Assembly (NCBI GenBank): GCA_033297205.1
Contig: MU859119.1
Span: 117,355-181,354 of the forward strand
DNA: 64,000 bases
Direction of reading: 5' to 3'
Source: Pseudoneurospora amorphoporcata
Taxonomy: Eukaryota; Ascomycota; Sordariomycetes; Sordariales; Sordariaceae
Of the stretch, positions 63,691 through 64,000 are shown piece by piece (position 1 is the stretch's first letter; each line of letters opens with the position of its first letter). The notes under the pieces are model-generated. The model did not search any database, had not been told where the DNA came from, and was given only the letters and a program-made list of their open reading frames with translations. The position numbers and the translations under genes are program-made.

Positions 63691-64000
63691 AGGCTGCTTC
63701 TCAACCGATGGTGGACAGAAATCCGGACGGCCGTTCCGGTCGATATATCACAGGATTAGCCTGTGATATGCCCACCCTGCACCGACCCCATCTTCCATTC
63801 CGACAGCCATCTTCCTCCTACAACAAAAAGTCTTGGCGCCAAGTGTTAGCGTTAACGCTTGGTTGCCTGCAAAATCCTTAACACCGCCCAAATCGCCGTT
63901 TTCACGTTGTTGTTGTTGTTGTTGTTGTTATTTTTAACGTCTACTTCCGCCTCCCGTAGGGCATGAGACGTGCCACATCGGTGAATCTAGCGTACAAAAA
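63691..64000. promoter_or_regulatory. palindrome-rich right edge
   Basis: Several dyad elements lie close together. ATATCACAGG and its reverse complement CCTGTGATAT occupy 63745-63769 with a 5-nt spacer. CTTGGCGCCAAG is at 63832-63843 and AGCGTTAACGCT at 63848-63859; an imperfect 24-bp palindrome covers 63839-63862. A (GTT)n microsatellite follows near 63905-63930. No gene is visible to the window end. Confidence 0.6.

Noticed and set aside
1..64000. Biosynthetic gene cluster, CRISPR array or intact transposon
   Set aside because: Only one P450 and one SDR are present, with no backbone synthase; no array of regular repeats; no transposase or reverse transcriptase motifs in any frame.

Overview
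The window looks like nuclear DNA of a filamentous ascomycete of the Neurospora/Sordaria group. Genes are split by short introns (about 47-80 nt) with GTRNGT donors, CTAAC-type branch points and YAG acceptors, and 5' leaders are long and CT-rich. The recognisable genes fit this: a 107-residue S16-type mitochondrial ribosomal protein that matches Neurospora cyt-21, a dynactin p24/RO-10-like protein, a Sho1 osmosensor and the DASH subunit Spc19. One AT-rich, TpA-rich relic resembles a repeat mutated by RIP (repeat-induced point mutation). Gene models were made by hand from reading frame, splice signals and phase. No alignments were run.

Layout. 1-2.55 kb: no gene. 2.6-8.0 kb: a bZIP factor (-), a short-chain dehydrogenase (+) and a 3-hydroxyacyl-CoA dehydrogenase fused to a YWTD beta-propeller (-). 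8.0-10.9 kb: gene-free, with the RIP-like relic and a MITE-like inverted-repeat element. 10.95-15.4 kb: a divergent redox pair, a cytochrome b5/b5-reductase fusion (-) and a P450 with no membrane anchor (+). 16.4-19.0 kb: a Zn2Cys6 transcription factor (-). 19.65-23.5 kb: a decayed coiled-coil pseudogene (-) head to head with an orphan gene (+) whose 3' end also looks frame-broken. 24.5-26.4 kb: a GH16 CRH-type cell-wall transglycosylase with a transmembrane tail. 26.74 kb: an intron-containing tRNA-Lys(CTT). 27.7-30.4 kb: cyt-21 (-) and NAD(P)HX epimerase (+), divergent.

30.7-36.2 kb is the longest gene-poor stretch. 36.2-39.1 kb: a low-complexity protein (-) and Spc19 (-). 40.4-41.4 kb: Sho1 (-). 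44.0-44.7 kb: the dynactin p24-like gene (-). 45.5-47.3 kb: an AAAP amino-acid transporter (+). 48.2-52.3 kb: a 1356-residue lipid-transfer/C2 protein of the Mug190 type (+). 52.8-54.8 kb: a small gene with a duplicated exon (+) and a secreted orphan protein (-). 57.3-59.8 kb: a long disordered protein (-) interrupted by one in-frame TAG. 61.1-62.8 kb: a TPR protein (+). The right edge holds a doubtful membrane-protein fragment and a cluster of palindromes.

Most genes are unrelated housekeeping or orphan genes. The one plausible functional pairing is the P450 with the divergent b5/b5-reductase fusion, which could supply its electrons. I found no secondary-metabolite cluster, CRISPR array or intact transposon.
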